A stretch of DNA of 64,000 bases from Thermoleophilia bacterium SCSIO 60948 (GCA_021496505.1 CP053031.1:1116001-1180000), one strand, 5' to 3'; positions 31,401 to 40,731 are shown, counted from the first letter of the stretch. The notes: a model not told the origin generated them from the sequence alone. Numbers and translations: made by a program.

Positions 31401-32819
31401 ATGCCTACTTACACGTCCGCCAAGGACCTAGAGGGCGGAATCGACGTTCGCCCGCAGTTCTCGAGCGACGGCGCCGTCGTCGACATCCCTCGCCGGCGCA
31501 TGTCGGAGTCCTCGGTCGACCCGGACACCGCCTATGCGGTGATCAACGACGAGCTGATGCTCGACGGCCACGCCCGCCTCAATGTCGCGACCTTCGGCAC
31601 GACCTGGATGGAGCCTCAGGCCGAGCAGCTGATGGCCGACGCCGCCGACAAGAACCTCGTCGACCGCGACGAGTACCCGCGGACCGCCGAACTCGAGGAC
31701 CGCTGCCTCGACATCATCGCCGACTTCTGGAACGCGCCCGAGCCCGACAACCCGATCGGGTGCTCGACGATCGGCTCTTCGGAGGGCTGCATGCTCGCCG
31801 GGATGGCGCTCAAGCGCCGCTGGGCCGAGCGTCGTCGCGAGGCCGGGAAGTCGACCGACCGGCCCAACCTGATCGTCGGGGCCAACGTCCAGGTGTGCTG
31901 GCACAAGTTCTGCCGCTACTGGGAGGTCGAGCCGAAGGAGGTGACGATCCGAAAGGGCGAGACGACCATGCATCCCGACGACGTCGCCGCCGCCTGCGAT
32001 GAGAACACGATCGGCGTCGTCGCGATCCTCGGCTCGACGTTCGACGGCGCCTATGAGGACATCGCCGGTATGTCCCAGGCGCTCGACAAGCTCGAGACCG
32101 AGACCGGCCTCTACGTGCCGATCCACGTCGACGCGGCCTCGGGCGGGCTGTTCGCTCCGTTCGTGGATCCGGAGCTCGTCTGGGACTTCCGGATCGAGCG
32201 CGTGCAGTCGATCAACGCCTCCGGCCACAAGTACGGGCTCGTGTATCCGGGCGTCGGCTGGGTCCTGTGGCGAAACGAGGAGGCGCGGCCGGAGGAGCTC
32301 GTCTTCCGCGTCGACTACCTCGGCGGCGATCACCCGACGATGTCGCTGAACTTCACGAAGCCCGGCTCGGCGGTCGTGGCGCAGTACTACCAGTTCGTCC
32401 GGCTCGGATATGACGGCTTCAAGCGCGTCCACACGCACAGCCGCGAGATCGCCCAGACGATGGCCGAGGCGATCGGCGACATGGACGAGTTCGAGCTGAT
32501 CGCAGACGGAAGCGACCTGCCCGTCGTGACCTTCTGCTTCAACGGGGCCAACACGAAGTCGGGCAAGCCACGCAAGGGCAGCTACGCCGAGAAGGTCGGC
32601 TTCAAGCTCCAGGACATCGCCGACTCGATGAAGCAGGGTGGCTGGGCGGTCCCCGCCTACCACTTCTGCGCCGACCGCGAGGAGCTCGAGATCATCCGGA
32701 TCGTGATCCGAAACGCCTTCAGTCGTGATCTCGCGCAGATGTTCCTGATGGAGCTCGGCCGCGCGGTCGGGCGCTGCGACGGGACCGGGGAGGACCCGGG
32801 GCGGCCGTTCCGCCACTGA
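31401..32819 (+). CDS. gadB: Glutamate decarboxylase
   Basis: The 472-residue PLP enzyme converts glutamate to GABA, consuming a proton. SINASGHKYGLVYPGVGWVLW contains the PLP lysine; VDAASGGLFAPF, CSTIGSSEGCMLAGMALKRRW and NFTKPGSAVVAQYYQF are hallmark GAD sequences. The N-terminal tail and a C-terminal His-containing end (FRH) resemble GadB, in which they gate activity with pH. No glutamate/GABA antiporter is adjacent. A strong Shine-Dalgarno and a stable leader hairpin precede it. Confidence 0.94.
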   Translation: MPTYTSAKDLEGGIDVRPQFSSDGAVVDIPRRRMSESSVDPDTAYAVINDELMLDGHARLNVATFGTTWMEPQAEQLMADAADKNLVDRDEYPRTAELEDRCLDIIADFWNAPEPDNPIGCSTIGSSEGCMLAGMALKRRWAERRREAGKSTDRPNLIVGANVQVCWHKFCRYWEVEPKEVTIRKGETTMHPDDVAAACDENTIGVVAILGSTFDGAYEDIAGMSQALDKLETETGLYVPIHVDAASGGLFAPFVDPELVWDFRIERVQSINASGHKYGLVYPGVGWVLWRNEEARPEELVFRVDYLGGDHPTMSLNFTKPGSAVVAQYYQFVRLGYDGFKRVHTHSREIAQTMAEAIGDMDEFELIADGSDLPVVTFCFNGANTKSGKPRKGSYAEKVGFKLQDIADSMKQGGWAVPAYHFCADREELEIIRIVIRNAFSRDLAQMFLMELGRAVGRCDGTGEDPGRPFRH

Positions 32820-32822
32820 GAC

Positions 32823-33752
32823 TCAGCGGACGGAGCGGCCCCAATTCGGGTCGTGCGCGGGATGCCGGTGAAGCCGGATCCGCTCGCTGCCGTCGATCCG
32901 CATCGTGTAGAGGCGCTTCGGCGTTATCGGCAGGCGGCGGCAGCGACGAGGACCGGCTGGACGGTCGCGGCCGCTCGTGAAGACGATCCGCCGACCGTTC
33001 GGCGAGAACGATGGATCTGAATTGGAGAGTCCCTCCGCGCATCGCCGCGGCTCGAGTTCGCGACGGCCTGTCCCGTCGGGCCGCACAACCTGGATGCCGT
33101 CGCCGACGGAGTAACTCCCGTAAGCGATGAGCTTGCCGTCCGGGGAGATGTCGGGATCCGAGGCCCCGCTGCCGTTTCGCGTCAGCCGGCGCACAGCGGT
33201 TCCGTCCGATCTCATGGTCATCAGCCGCTCGTAGACACCACCGCGCGAGAAGACGATCCGCCGCCCATCATCGGAAATCGCCGGGTCGTAGTCGGAGGCA
33301 GGGCCCGAGGGTTGGGCGAAGCAGCGGCGCCCTGAGCCGTCGAGGCGCATCTTGCAGATGCTTCGACGGCCTGCGAACAGGATTCGCTTGCCGTCGGGCA
33401 TGAAGGTGGGCGAGTAGCCGGGTCCGATGCGCCGCCTGTGCGTCCCGTCGGATCGCATGACCCAGACCCCACGGATCCGAGTCTGCCCGCGGGTGTAGAT
33501 GCCGAAGGTGACCAGGCGGCCGTTCGGCGAGAACTCCGGTTCCTCGAGCAACGGGTCGCCGGGCGGGTCGAAGAGCGTCTGCACCGGCCCGCGCTCGGGC
33601 GAGAGAAGGATCTGCTCTTGGCCCCTCTTGCCAACGTAGTCGAGGAAGGCGATCGGTCCCTTCGACTGCCGGGCGGTCTCGGCTTGCGTCGCCGCTGGAA
33701 CCAAGAACGAGAGGACGGCTGCGAGGACGACCGTGGCGAAGCGATTCAGCAC
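32823..33752 (-). CDS. Secreted PD40/TolB-like beta-propeller protein
   Basis: The 309-residue protein has a signal peptide (about 2-24) and five PD40 repeats recognisable as SPNGRLVTFG, MPDGKRILFA, SDDGRRIVFS, SPDGKLIAYG and SPNGRRIVFT. Such propellers resemble TolB and mediate protein or sugar binding at the surface; no enzyme domain is attached. GTG 33752 is chosen because TAGCGT lies 7 bases upstream and the signal peptide begins there; the open frame extends further without support. Confidence 0.8.
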   Translation of the reverse strand: MLNRFATVVLAAVLSFLVPAATQAETARQSKGPIAFLDYVGKRGQEQILLSPERGPVQTLFDPPGDPLLEEPEFSPNGRLVTFGIYTRGQTRIRGVWVMRSDGTHRRRIGPGYSPTFMPDGKRILFAGRRSICKMRLDGSGRRCFAQPSGPASDYDPAISDDGRRIVFSRGGVYERLMTMRSDGTAVRRLTRNGSGASDPDISPDGKLIAYGSYSVGDGIQVVRPDGTGRRELEPRRCAEGLSNSDPSFSPNGRRIVFTSGRDRPAGPRRCRRLPITPKRLYTMRIDGSERIRLHRHPAHDPNWGRSVR

Positions 33753-33759
33753 ACGCCGG

Positions 33760-33765
33760 ACGCTA
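33760..33765 (-). promoter_or_regulatory. -10 box TAGCGT, leaderless start of the PD40 gene
   Basis: TAGCGT ends 7 bases before GTG 33752. Confidence 0.55.
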
Positions 33766-33859
33766 TGGCGCGGTCGAAGGGCCTCGGCCACCCCCGGGGA
33801 TGAAAGCCGCACGCCCCCGGTCGTTGACCTCCGGCCGCCGGGCGGGGAGACTCGAACGC

Positions 33860-34234
33860 GTGTCGGTCGCCGCCGCAACAGGGGACGGGTTCGCTCGCGC
33901 CCTCGCGGCGAAGGACTTCGAGCGGCTGTCAGGGCTACTCGATCCAGCCGCCGACTTCCGTGCCCTGACCCCGAACCGGGCCTGGGAGGCGACGGGCCCC
34001 GAGGAGATCGAGCCGATCCTGCGCGCCTGGTTCGACCATGAAGATGAGATCGAGGAGCTCGAGCGTGTCGAGTCGGAGGGCTTCGCCGACCTCGAACGCG
34101 TCGGCTACCGGCTTCGCGTTCGCAACCCGAAGGGTCTCTTCGCCGTCGAGCAACAGGCCTATCTGGCCACGAAGGACGGCATGATCAGTTGGCTTCGGAT
34201 CCTCTGCTCGGGGTTTCGCCCGATCGACGGCTGA
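33860..34234 (+). CDS. SnoaL/NTF2-like small protein
   Basis: The 124-residue protein shows the SnoaL pattern: a helical start (GFARALAAKDFERLSGLL), then PAADFRALTPN, a WEATGPEEIEPILRAWF helix and a beta-rich C-terminus. GTG 33860 is preferred, with GGGGAG a few bases upstream; ATG 33800 is an alternative that adds 20 basic residues. It converges with a serine hydrolase gene, the two stops touching within TGATCA. The ligand is unknown. Confidence 0.62.
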   Translation: MSVAAATGDGFARALAAKDFERLSGLLDPAADFRALTPNRAWEATGPEEIEPILRAWFDHEDEIEELERVESEGFADLERVGYRLRVRNPKGLFAVEQQAYLATKDGMISWLRILCSGFRPIDG

Positions 34235-35398
34235 TCAGTCGAGCAGAGCGCAGACGGCGAGCTCGTAGTCCTCGCGGAGCGTCGGGAAGACGTCCTGCGC
34301 GAGCCGGCCCGGGGCGTCCGGGGCGATCTGGCGGTTGACCGAGAAGCTCAGCGCCTTCCTGCCGGAGCGATTGGTCGCCGCGAACTGCGTGTAGCCCGGG
34401 AAGTTGCCCGTGTGGCCGAAGACCGTGCCGCAGCGGCTCTCGTATCGGAACACGCCCAGCCCGGCCGAGTTCAGCCCCGGCCCGGGGGGCTCGGACGTGT
34501 TGCCCTCGTTGCCCTTGAAGGCGAACTGCTGCTCGCGGACCCCGGCCGAGAACATCTTGCCGCCCGCGTAGTTGCGCATGAAGTCCATAAGCTCGAACGG
34601 GGTCGAGACGAGCCCGCCCGAAGCCGAGACGAACGCCATCGAGCAGCACTCGGTGATGTCCTGGAGCGGGAGCAGGTCGTAGCCGCGGATCTTCGGCCCG
34701 AAGAACGAGACTCCGGGCGGCAGGTCGGTTCGACTGAGCTCGAGCGGATCGAAGACCTGCCGCTGGAGCAGCTGGCGGTAGGTGAGCCCGGTTGCCTGCT
34801 CGGCGAACAGCGCGACGATCAGGTTGTCGGTGTTCGAATACTTGAAGCTCGTGCCAGGCGTGTACTCGAGCGGCTCGTCGGCGACGAAGTCGATCAATTC
34901 GGGGATCGTGATCCCCTCCTCGGTGAGGTTCTCGCTGAAGTACTCGATGAAGTCCGGGTCCGTCGTGTAGTTCGGCACCCCGCCGCGGTGCTGGAGCACC
35001 TGCCCGAGCGTCACGGCGCTCCAGGCATCCGGGAGGTCCGGGAGCTTCTCGCCGATCGTGTCGTCGAGCTCGAGCAGGCCTTCGTCGACGAGGGTCAGCG
35101 CGACCGCTCCGCTGTAGGCCTTCGAGGTGCTCGCGAGTCGCATCGACTTGTTCGGCCCGAACTTCGAGTTCGTCTCCAGGTTCGCTCGCCCGGAGGTGAG
35201 GAAGGTCTGCTTCTCACCGCGTCTCAGGAGCACGGATGCTCCGGGCGGGCCGCCCTTGATCTTCGAGGTCAGCCGGTCGAGCGCGCGCTGGAGCTGGCGC
35301 TCCTCCGACTTGTCGGCGAGCGCGTTCGCGGGCACGGATAGCACCAGAGCCGCGAGCGCCAGAACCCCTGCCAATTTGCGTACGAATCCCCCAAGCAT
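34235..35398 (-). CDS. Secreted serine hydrolase, class C beta-lactamase/DD-peptidase family
   Basis: The 387-residue protein has a signal peptide (about 1-28, ending NALA) and the penicillin-binding fold: nucleophile Ser in LASTSKAYSG (SxxK), YSN in FKYSNTDNL (YxN) and GHTG near the C-terminus. Such proteins act as carboxypeptidases, esterases or amidases on cell wall or small molecules. ATG 35398 is chosen because the longer open frame overlaps the divergent VOC gene. Two adjacent cysteines (TECCSM) are notable. The substrate cannot be deduced. Confidence 0.85.
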   Translation of the reverse strand: MLGGFVRKLAGVLALAALVLSVPANALADKSEERQLQRALDRLTSKIKGGPPGASVLLRRGEKQTFLTSGRANLETNSKFGPNKSMRLASTSKAYSGAVALTLVDEGLLELDDTIGEKLPDLPDAWSAVTLGQVLQHRGGVPNYTTDPDFIEYFSENLTEEGITIPELIDFVADEPLEYTPGTSFKYSNTDNLIVALFAEQATGLTYRQLLQRQVFDPLELSRTDLPPGVSFFGPKIRGYDLLPLQDITECCSMAFVSASGGLVSTPFELMDFMRNYAGGKMFSAGVREQQFAFKGNEGNTSEPPGPGLNSAGLGVFRYESRCGTVFGHTGNFPGYTQFAATNRSGRKALSFSVNRQIAPDAPGRLAQDVFPTLREDYELAVCALLD

Positions 35399-35414
35399 TC
35401 GCGGGACTGTGGCA

Positions 35415-35420
35415 TAGGTT
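35415..35420 (+). promoter_or_regulatory. -10 box TAGGTT, leaderless start of the VOC gene
   Basis: TAGGTT ends 6 bases before ATG 35427. Confidence 0.5.
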
Positions 35421-35426
35421 GCACGC

Positions 35427-35819
35427 ATGAGCAATTCGAGCGCCAGGCCGCTGATCACCGGAACGGACTTCATCATCGTCGGCACCGAGGACTTCGACGC
35501 CTCCGTCCGCTTCTACGAGGAGACGCTCGGCCTCGAGCGCTCGAAGCGCTGGGGCAACATGCCCGGTCTCGAATTCGAGACCGGCAACCTGACGATCGCG
35601 GTCATCGAGTCGGCGGCGTTCGGTATGACGTTCAGCCCGCATTCGCATCCGATCGAGCTGCGCGTCGACGACGTGCCCGAAGCCCGCGCCGAACTCGAGT
35701 CGCGCGGCGTCGAGTTCCGCGGCGAGACGATCGACTCCGGCGTCTGCCACCAGGCGTTCTTCGCCGACCCCGCCGGCAACTCGCTGGCGATCCATCACCG
35801 CTACGCGCCTCCGGCCTAG
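35427..35819 (+). CDS. Glyoxalase/VOC-superfamily protein
   Basis: The 130-residue protein has paired beta-alpha-beta-beta-beta units: FIIVGTEDFDASVRFYEETLGL and a second half with HPIELRVDDVPEARAELESRGV, ending FFADPAGNSLAIHH. A Glu or His in each half could bind metal, as in glyoxalase I and resistance proteins. The substrate is unknown. It is followed 29 bases later by the DUF3556 gene with its own promoter. Confidence 0.82.
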   Translation: MSNSSARPLITGTDFIIVGTEDFDASVRFYEETLGLERSKRWGNMPGLEFETGNLTIAVIESAAFGMTFSPHSHPIELRVDDVPEARAELESRGVEFRGETIDSGVCHQAFFADPAGNSLAIHHRYAPPA

Positions 35820-35823
35820 CCCG

Positions 35824-35829
35824 TAGTCT
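35824..35829 (+). promoter_or_regulatory. -10 box TAGTCT of the DUF3556 gene
   Basis: TAGTCT is followed by GGAGGAGGGG (35837-35846) just before GTG 35849, so this start is served by a Shine-Dalgarno on a very short leader. Confidence 0.45.
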
Positions 35830-35848
35830 GCGGCCCGGAGGAGGGGTC

Positions 35849-37651
35849 GTGGCATTCATGAGTCCAGCGGATCCGCCCGTCGATCTCGACGAGTGGAGCC
35901 GCCGAACGCATCTCGAGCGCATCATCCCGGCGGCGCGGGACTGGGCCGAGAACGGCTCCGGTGTACCGAGCGCGGTCTACCTGCTCTACATCGTCAAGCT
36001 CGTCGTCTTCTCGGTCGCCGGCCTCGCGATCATCGGCGCGACGTCGGACCTCGGCGGCCTCGGTTCGATCGGCGAGTGGTGGACCGAGCCGATCGTCTTC
36101 CAGAAGCTCTGCGTCTGGTTGATCCTGTGGGAGATCCTCGGGCTCGGGTGCGGGTCGATGCCGCTCACGTTCCGCTTCATCCCGCCGATCGGCGGCGCGC
36201 TCTACTGGCTGCGACGCGGAACGGTACGCCAGCCGCCGTGGCCGGACCGGGTGCCGCTCACGGCCGGGACGACCCGGACCCCGCTCGACGTCGCGCTCTA
36301 CATCGGAGTGCTCGGAGTTCTGGTGTACCTGCTCGTCGCCGGCGGCTCCGGGTCGGTGATCCCCGACGGGGCTCCGACCCTGCTTCCGGTCGAGCCGAGC
36401 CCCGATCTGCTCCCGGTCGGCGGGATCCTCGCTCTTCTGGCACTGCTCGCCGCACTCGGCCTGCGCGACAAGGTCGCGTTTCTCGCCGCCCGGCCCGAGG
36501 TCTACCTGCCGCTGCTGATCGTCGCCTGCTTCCCGCCGGAGACGATGATCGTCGGCTGGCAGTTCGTCTTCCTGTGCATCTGGCTCGGCGCGGCCAGCTC
36601 GAAGCTCAACCGCCACTTCCCGTTCGTCGTCTCGGTGATGATCTCCAACACGCCGTGGAACCGCTCGCGGCGGATGAAGCGAGACCTCTACAAGGGCTTT
36701 CCGGACGACCTGCGACCGGGGCGCAATGCGGCCTTCGCGGCACACCTCGGGACGGTCATCGAGTTCACCCTGCCGCTGATCCTGTTCTTCGGGCCAGGCG
36801 GTCTCATCGGGACGGTCGCGGTGATCGGGATGCTGATCTTCCACGTCCACATCACGTCGACGTTCCCGCTCGCCGTCCCGCTCGAGTGGAACCTGTTCAT
36901 GCTCTTCGGGATCGTCTTCCTGTTCGGTCACTACGGCGACGTCCCGCTCTCGACCTTCGACCCGCTCCTGCTTGCGATCCTGCTCTGCACGTCGGTCGCG
37001 CTGCCGGTCCTCGGCAACCTGATGCCGGACAAGATCTCGTTCCTGCCCTCGATGCGCTACTACGCCGGCAACTGGGCGACGAGCCAGTGGCTGTTCCGCC
37101 GCGAGGGTGACGCCGAGGGCAAGCTCGACGCGGGCGTGAAGAAGCCGGCCGCGGCGGTGATCGAGCAGCTGAGCCGGCTCTACGGACGCCAGATGGCCGA
37201 GTACCTGCTCTACAAGGGGCTCGCCTTCCGCTCGATGCACCACCACGGCCGAGCGCTCAACGGCCTCGTCTTCCGCGCGGCCGACGGTGACGTCGAGTCC
37301 TTCCACGTCCGCGAGGGCGAGCTCGTGTCGGGGATCGTCAACGGTTGGAACTTTGGCGACGGCCACCTCCACGACGAGGGCCTGTTGCAAGCCGTCCAGG
37401 AGCGTTGCGGGTTCGCGCCCGGCGAGCTGCGGGTCGTCTGCCTCGAGTCGCAGCCGGTCCAGGTCCAGCGCCAGCGCTACCGGATCCTCGACGCCGCCGA
37501 CGGGCTGATCGAGGAGGGGACGATCGAGGTCGCCGACATGTGCTCGCGCCAACCGTGGCTCGACGGACGCGATGGCGAGTTCCCGGTGACGGTGACCGGT
37601 CCGGGCGCCGTCGCGGTGGGCGATCGCCCCGTCACCGCGGCCGGCGCGTAG
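35849..37651 (+). CDS. DUF3556 integral membrane protein
   Basis: The 600-residue protein matches the DUF3556 family known from mycobacteria: an N-terminal LERIIPAARDW segment, about eight membrane helices, ISNTPWNRSRRMKRDLYKGF, STFPLAVPLEWNLF, then a soluble C-terminal domain of about 230 residues. Function is not established; the membrane half recalls HTTM/gamma-carboxylase-like proteins. It has its own strong Shine-Dalgarno, GGAGGAGGGG. A phytoene-desaturase-like oxidoreductase follows after 6 bases, so the two probably act in one lipid or isoprenoid pathway (inference). Confidence 0.82.
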   Translation: MAFMSPADPPVDLDEWSRRTHLERIIPAARDWAENGSGVPSAVYLLYIVKLVVFSVAGLAIIGATSDLGGLGSIGEWWTEPIVFQKLCVWLILWEILGLGCGSMPLTFRFIPPIGGALYWLRRGTVRQPPWPDRVPLTAGTTRTPLDVALYIGVLGVLVYLLVAGGSGSVIPDGAPTLLPVEPSPDLLPVGGILALLALLAALGLRDKVAFLAARPEVYLPLLIVACFPPETMIVGWQFVFLCIWLGAASSKLNRHFPFVVSVMISNTPWNRSRRMKRDLYKGFPDDLRPGRNAAFAAHLGTVIEFTLPLILFFGPGGLIGTVAVIGMLIFHVHITSTFPLAVPLEWNLFMLFGIVFLFGHYGDVPLSTFDPLLLAILLCTSVALPVLGNLMPDKISFLPSMRYYAGNWATSQWLFRREGDAEGKLDAGVKKPAAAVIEQLSRLYGRQMAEYLLYKGLAFRSMHHHGRALNGLVFRAADGDVESFHVREGELVSGIVNGWNFGDGHLHDEGLLQAVQERCGFAPGELRVVCLESQPVQVQRQRYRILDAADGLIEEGTIEVADMCSRQPWLDGRDGEFPVTVTGPGAVAVGDRPVTAAGA

Positions 37652-37657
37652 ACGCCC

Positions 37658-39073
37658 GTGGCCGAGGCGTTCGTCGTCGGTTCGGGCCCCAACGGGCTCG
37701 CGTGCGCCGCCGCTCTCGCGACCCGCGGCGTCAGGGTCACGGTGGTCGAGGCCGCGGAGCGGATCGGCGGTGGGACCCGAACGAGCGAGCTCACGCTGCC
37801 CGGCCTGCTCCACGACGAGTGCTCGGCCTTCCACCCGATGGCGCTCGGCTCGAAGGCGATCGTCGACCAGGATCTCGCCCGCCACGGGCTCGAGTGGCTC
37901 TGGCCGGAGATCGACCTCGCCCACCCGCTCGACGACGGGGGCGCCGCGGCGATGCACCGTTCGATCGATCGGACCGCCGCCGGGCTCGGGGCTGACGGCG
38001 CGGTCTGGAAGCGCCTCTTCGCGCGGCCGTCGCGCGGCTTCGAGGCGCTGTCGGAGGACGTGATGCGACCGGTGCTCCACCTGCCGCGCCATCCGCTGCG
38101 GCTCGCCCGCTTCGGCATCCCGGCGGCGCTGCCGGCGACCGTGCTCGCGCGGAGCTTCCCGACGGCGCGGGGGAGGGCGCTGTTCGGCGGCTCGGCCGCG
38201 CACGCGTTCAGCCGCCTCGACACCCCGATGAGCGCGGCGGTCGGCGTCGCGCTGATCTGCTCCTCCCACGCCTACGGCTGGCCCGTCGCGCGCGGAGGAT
38301 CGCGAGCGATCTCAGACGCGCTCGCGGCCGTCGTGGTCGAGAACGGTGGCAGCGTCGAGACCGGGCGGCGCGTGCGCTCGCTGGGAGAGCTGCCGAAGAC
38401 CGACGCTGTGGTGCTCGACCTCGCGCCGCGCGGGGTCGTCGAGGTCGCGGGCGATCGCCTCCCGGTTCGGGTCAGGCGGGCCTACGAGCGCTATCGCCAC
38501 GGGCCGGGCGCGTTCAAGCTCGACCTCGCGGTCGAGGGCGGCATCCCGTGGACGGCGGAGGAGCCGCGGCGAGCCGGGTCGGTCCACCTCGGCGGGACGA
38601 TGGCCGAGATAGCGGCCGCCGAGCGCGACGTGAACCGCAGCCGGATGCCCGAGCGCCCGTTCGTCCTCGTCGGCCAGCAATACCTGGCCGACCCCTCGCG
38701 CTCGAATGGCGACACGCACCCGATCTGGGCCTACGCCCATGTGCCGCACGGCTACGAAGGCGATGCAACGGAGCCGATCCTCGGCCAGCTCGAGCGTTTC
38801 GCGCCGGGGGTTCGTGAGCGCGTCCTCGCGATCCACTCGACCTCGCCGGCGCAGATCGAGGCCCAGAACCCGAACCTGATCGGCGGCGACATCATCACCG
38901 GCGCGAACACGCCGGTTCAGACGCTGATCCGGCCGCGTCTCGCGCTCGACCCGTATCGCACGGGAGTGCCGGGCGTCTGGGTCTGCTCGGCCGCAACGCC
39001 TCCAGGGGCCGGAGCGCACGGAATGAACGGCTGGAACGCCGCGATGTCGGTGCTCGGCGAGCTCGGGGACTAG
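37658..39073 (+). CDS. FAD-dependent phytoene desaturase-like oxidoreductase
   Basis: The 471-residue flavoprotein has an N-terminal FAD loop VVGSGPNGLACAAALATRGV followed by the GGGTRT motif of the CrtI/amine oxidase superfamily, and a C-terminal FAD region PGVWVCSAATPPGAGAHGMNG. The family covers carotenoid desaturases, isomerases and saturases; this branch is not a classical CrtI and the substrate is unknown. It sits directly behind DUF3556 and its TAG stop shares CTAG (39070-39073) with the convergent flippase-like gene. Confidence 0.82.
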   Translation: MAEAFVVGSGPNGLACAAALATRGVRVTVVEAAERIGGGTRTSELTLPGLLHDECSAFHPMALGSKAIVDQDLARHGLEWLWPEIDLAHPLDDGGAAAMHRSIDRTAAGLGADGAVWKRLFARPSRGFEALSEDVMRPVLHLPRHPLRLARFGIPAALPATVLARSFPTARGRALFGGSAAHAFSRLDTPMSAAVGVALICSSHAYGWPVARGGSRAISDALAAVVVENGGSVETGRRVRSLGELPKTDAVVLDLAPRGVVEVAGDRLPVRVRRAYERYRHGPGAFKLDLAVEGGIPWTAEEPRRAGSVHLGGTMAEIAAAERDVNRSRMPERPFVLVGQQYLADPSRSNGDTHPIWAYAHVPHGYEGDATEPILGQLERFAPGVRERVLAIHSTSPAQIEAQNPNLIGGDIITGANTPVQTLIRPRLALDPYRTGVPGVWVCSAATPPGAGAHGMNGWNAAMSVLGELGD

Positions 39074-40032
39074 GCCTGGCTCGTCGCCGCGGCCGCCGCG
39101 GCGATCACCGCCGACTCGCGGCGCACGCTGGGGCGCAGGCGGTCGGCTCCGGCCCAGAGCGCGAAGACGATGCAGCCGACAGCTCCGGTCGCGGTCAGCA
39201 GCGCTCCGCCCGCGGCGACGACGGCGACGCCACTCGAGCCGAGGATCAGGATCGCCGCCGTCGCTCCGAGGCTCGGGCCAACAGGCAGGAGGCCGATCGC
39301 CGCGGTCGCGATCAGCAGCGCGATCGCGTCGAAGAACGAGATCTCGACGCCGATGCCCTCGAGGATCATGAAGTTGCGGACGGCCTGCATCAGGACCGCG
39401 GCGACCACGAGCCCGACGATCAGGTTGCGGCTCCCGAGTCCCTTCAGCACGGCGAGTCCAGTCCACATTCCGGCGTGCGAGCGACCCGCGAAACGGGTCA
39501 CCGCGTAGAAGAGCGCTCCGCCGAAGAGCAGGACCGCAAGCGGCACGTACCACGGAACTCCGAGCGGCCCTATCAGGGTGAACGACATCAGGGCCGCCAG
39601 AACGATCTCGATGACGATGATCGGCATCTCGGCGGCGATCAGCACCGACGGCTTCGGGCTCTGGGCGGGGGCCGACCGGCGCAGGGCAGCGATCCGGACG
39701 GCGACGCCGAAGTTGGGGTTGAAGACGTTGCCGAGGTAGCCGACCGCGCCGGCGCGGAACAGGCGCCGGCGCCGGACCGTCGCGCCGGCGGCCCCGACGC
39801 AGCGGTGCCAAGCCTCGCAGCGAGCGATCAGCCAGAGCACCTGGAGCGCGACCGCGGCGATCAGCGTCACGACCGAGAGCCGGGTGAACGCGGCGGCGAA
39901 TTCGTCGCGCTTGTCCCAGAGGCCGAAGATCAGCGCCGCACCGACGACCAGGCCGCCGAGAACCGTGACCGTGCCGGGGTGGCACCTGAGCCAGGCTGAC
40001 GCGCGACGCAGCGGACCGGCGCTCGGCGGCAC
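39070..40032 (-). CDS. UPF0104/LPG-synthase-TM flippase-like membrane protein
   Basis: The 320-residue protein has about eight hydrophobic segments in the pattern of the lysylphosphatidylglycerol-synthase transmembrane domain: an N-terminal VLWLIARCEAWHRC helix, GYLGNVFNPNFGVAVRIAALRR and a C-terminal glycine-rich LLPVGPSLGATAAILI. Such proteins are thought to flip lipid-linked molecules. No aminoacyl-transferase domain is attached. The start is GTG 40032. A second member lies at 59146. Confidence 0.78.
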   Translation of the reverse strand: MPPSAGPLRRASAWLRCHPGTVTVLGGLVVGAALIFGLWDKRDEFAAAFTRLSVVTLIAAVALQVLWLIARCEAWHRCVGAAGATVRRRRLFRAGAVGYLGNVFNPNFGVAVRIAALRRSAPAQSPKPSVLIAAEMPIIVIEIVLAALMSFTLIGPLGVPWYVPLAVLLFGGALFYAVTRFAGRSHAGMWTGLAVLKGLGSRNLIVGLVVAAVLMQAVRNFMILEGIGVEISFFDAIALLIATAAIGLLPVGPSLGATAAILILGSSGVAVVAAGGALLTATGAVGCIVFALWAGADRLRPSVRRESAVIAAAAAATSQA

Positions 40033-40111
40033 CGGCTCGGGCTCGGCGATCGCGGCCAGGGGCTGTGGGTCGGGAGGGGAGACGGTCTGTTTCGCCGTAC
40101 CCGCGACCGTC

Positions 40112-40117
40112 TAGATT
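40112..40117 (+). promoter_or_regulatory. -10 box TAGATT, leaderless start of the DHFR-like gene
   Basis: TAGATT ends 8 bases before GTG 40126. Confidence 0.55.
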
Positions 40118-40125
40118 TCACGCCG

Positions 40126-40683
40126 GTGGCACGGCTTCGCTACAGCGCGATCGGCTCGGTCGACGGCTTCGTCAGCGATGCCGACGGTCGGTTCGACTGG
40201 GCGGCCCCCGACGAGGAGGTCCACGCCCACGTCAACGACCGCGAGCGGGCGACGGGGACGTTCTTGCTCGGCAGGCGCACCTACGAGCTGATGACGCCGT
40301 GGGAGAACGACCCCGAGCTGGCCGAGGACGGGCCGACGATGGCCGACTTCGCCGCGCTCTGGCAGGCAGCCGAGAAGATCGTCTTCTCGCGCACGCTCGA
40401 ATCAGCATCGACGTCGCGAACGTCGATCGAGACCGACTTCGACCCCGCGAAGGTCCAGGAGCTGAAGGCGACGAGCGAGGCCGACATCGGGATTGGCGGG
40501 CCGACCCTCGCCGCCCACGCGCTCAAAGCCGGCCTCGTCGACATCATCGACCTCTACCTGGTGCCCGTCGTGATCGGCTCGGGGCTGGCAGCGCTGCCGC
40601 ACGGGCTGCGGCTCGATCTCGAGCTGCTCGACGACCACCGGTTCGCCAACGGCACGCTGCACCTGCGCTACGGCGTGCGCTGA
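40126..40683 (+). CDS. Dihydrofolate reductase-like/RibD C-terminal domain protein
   Basis: The 185-residue protein has the RibD-C/DHFR-like fold: RYSAIGSVDGFVSD at the start, TGTFLLGRRTYELM, IGIGGPTLAAHALKAGLVD with the NADPH-binding glycine pair, and YLVPVVIGSG. These family members are NAD(P)H-dependent reductases of mostly unknown substrate; true DHFR and RibD are usually encoded elsewhere. Confidence 0.85.
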   Translation: MARLRYSAIGSVDGFVSDADGRFDWAAPDEEVHAHVNDRERATGTFLLGRRTYELMTPWENDPELAEDGPTMADFAALWQAAEKIVFSRTLESASTSRTSIETDFDPAKVQELKATSEADIGIGGPTLAAHALKAGLVDIIDLYLVPVVIGSGLAALPHGLRLDLELLDDHRFANGTLHLRYGVR

Positions 40684-40711
40684 GCCGGGGGTCGGGCGGG
40701 CTTCGCCGGAC

Positions 40712-40717
40712 TACGAT
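40712..40717 (+). promoter_or_regulatory. -10 box TACGAT and Shine-Dalgarno of the FGE gene
   Basis: TACGAT is followed by GGAGG (40719-40723) 8 bases before TTG 40732, so a short leader carries the ribosome site. Confidence 0.4.
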
Positions 40718-40731
40718 CGGAGGGCGAGCGA

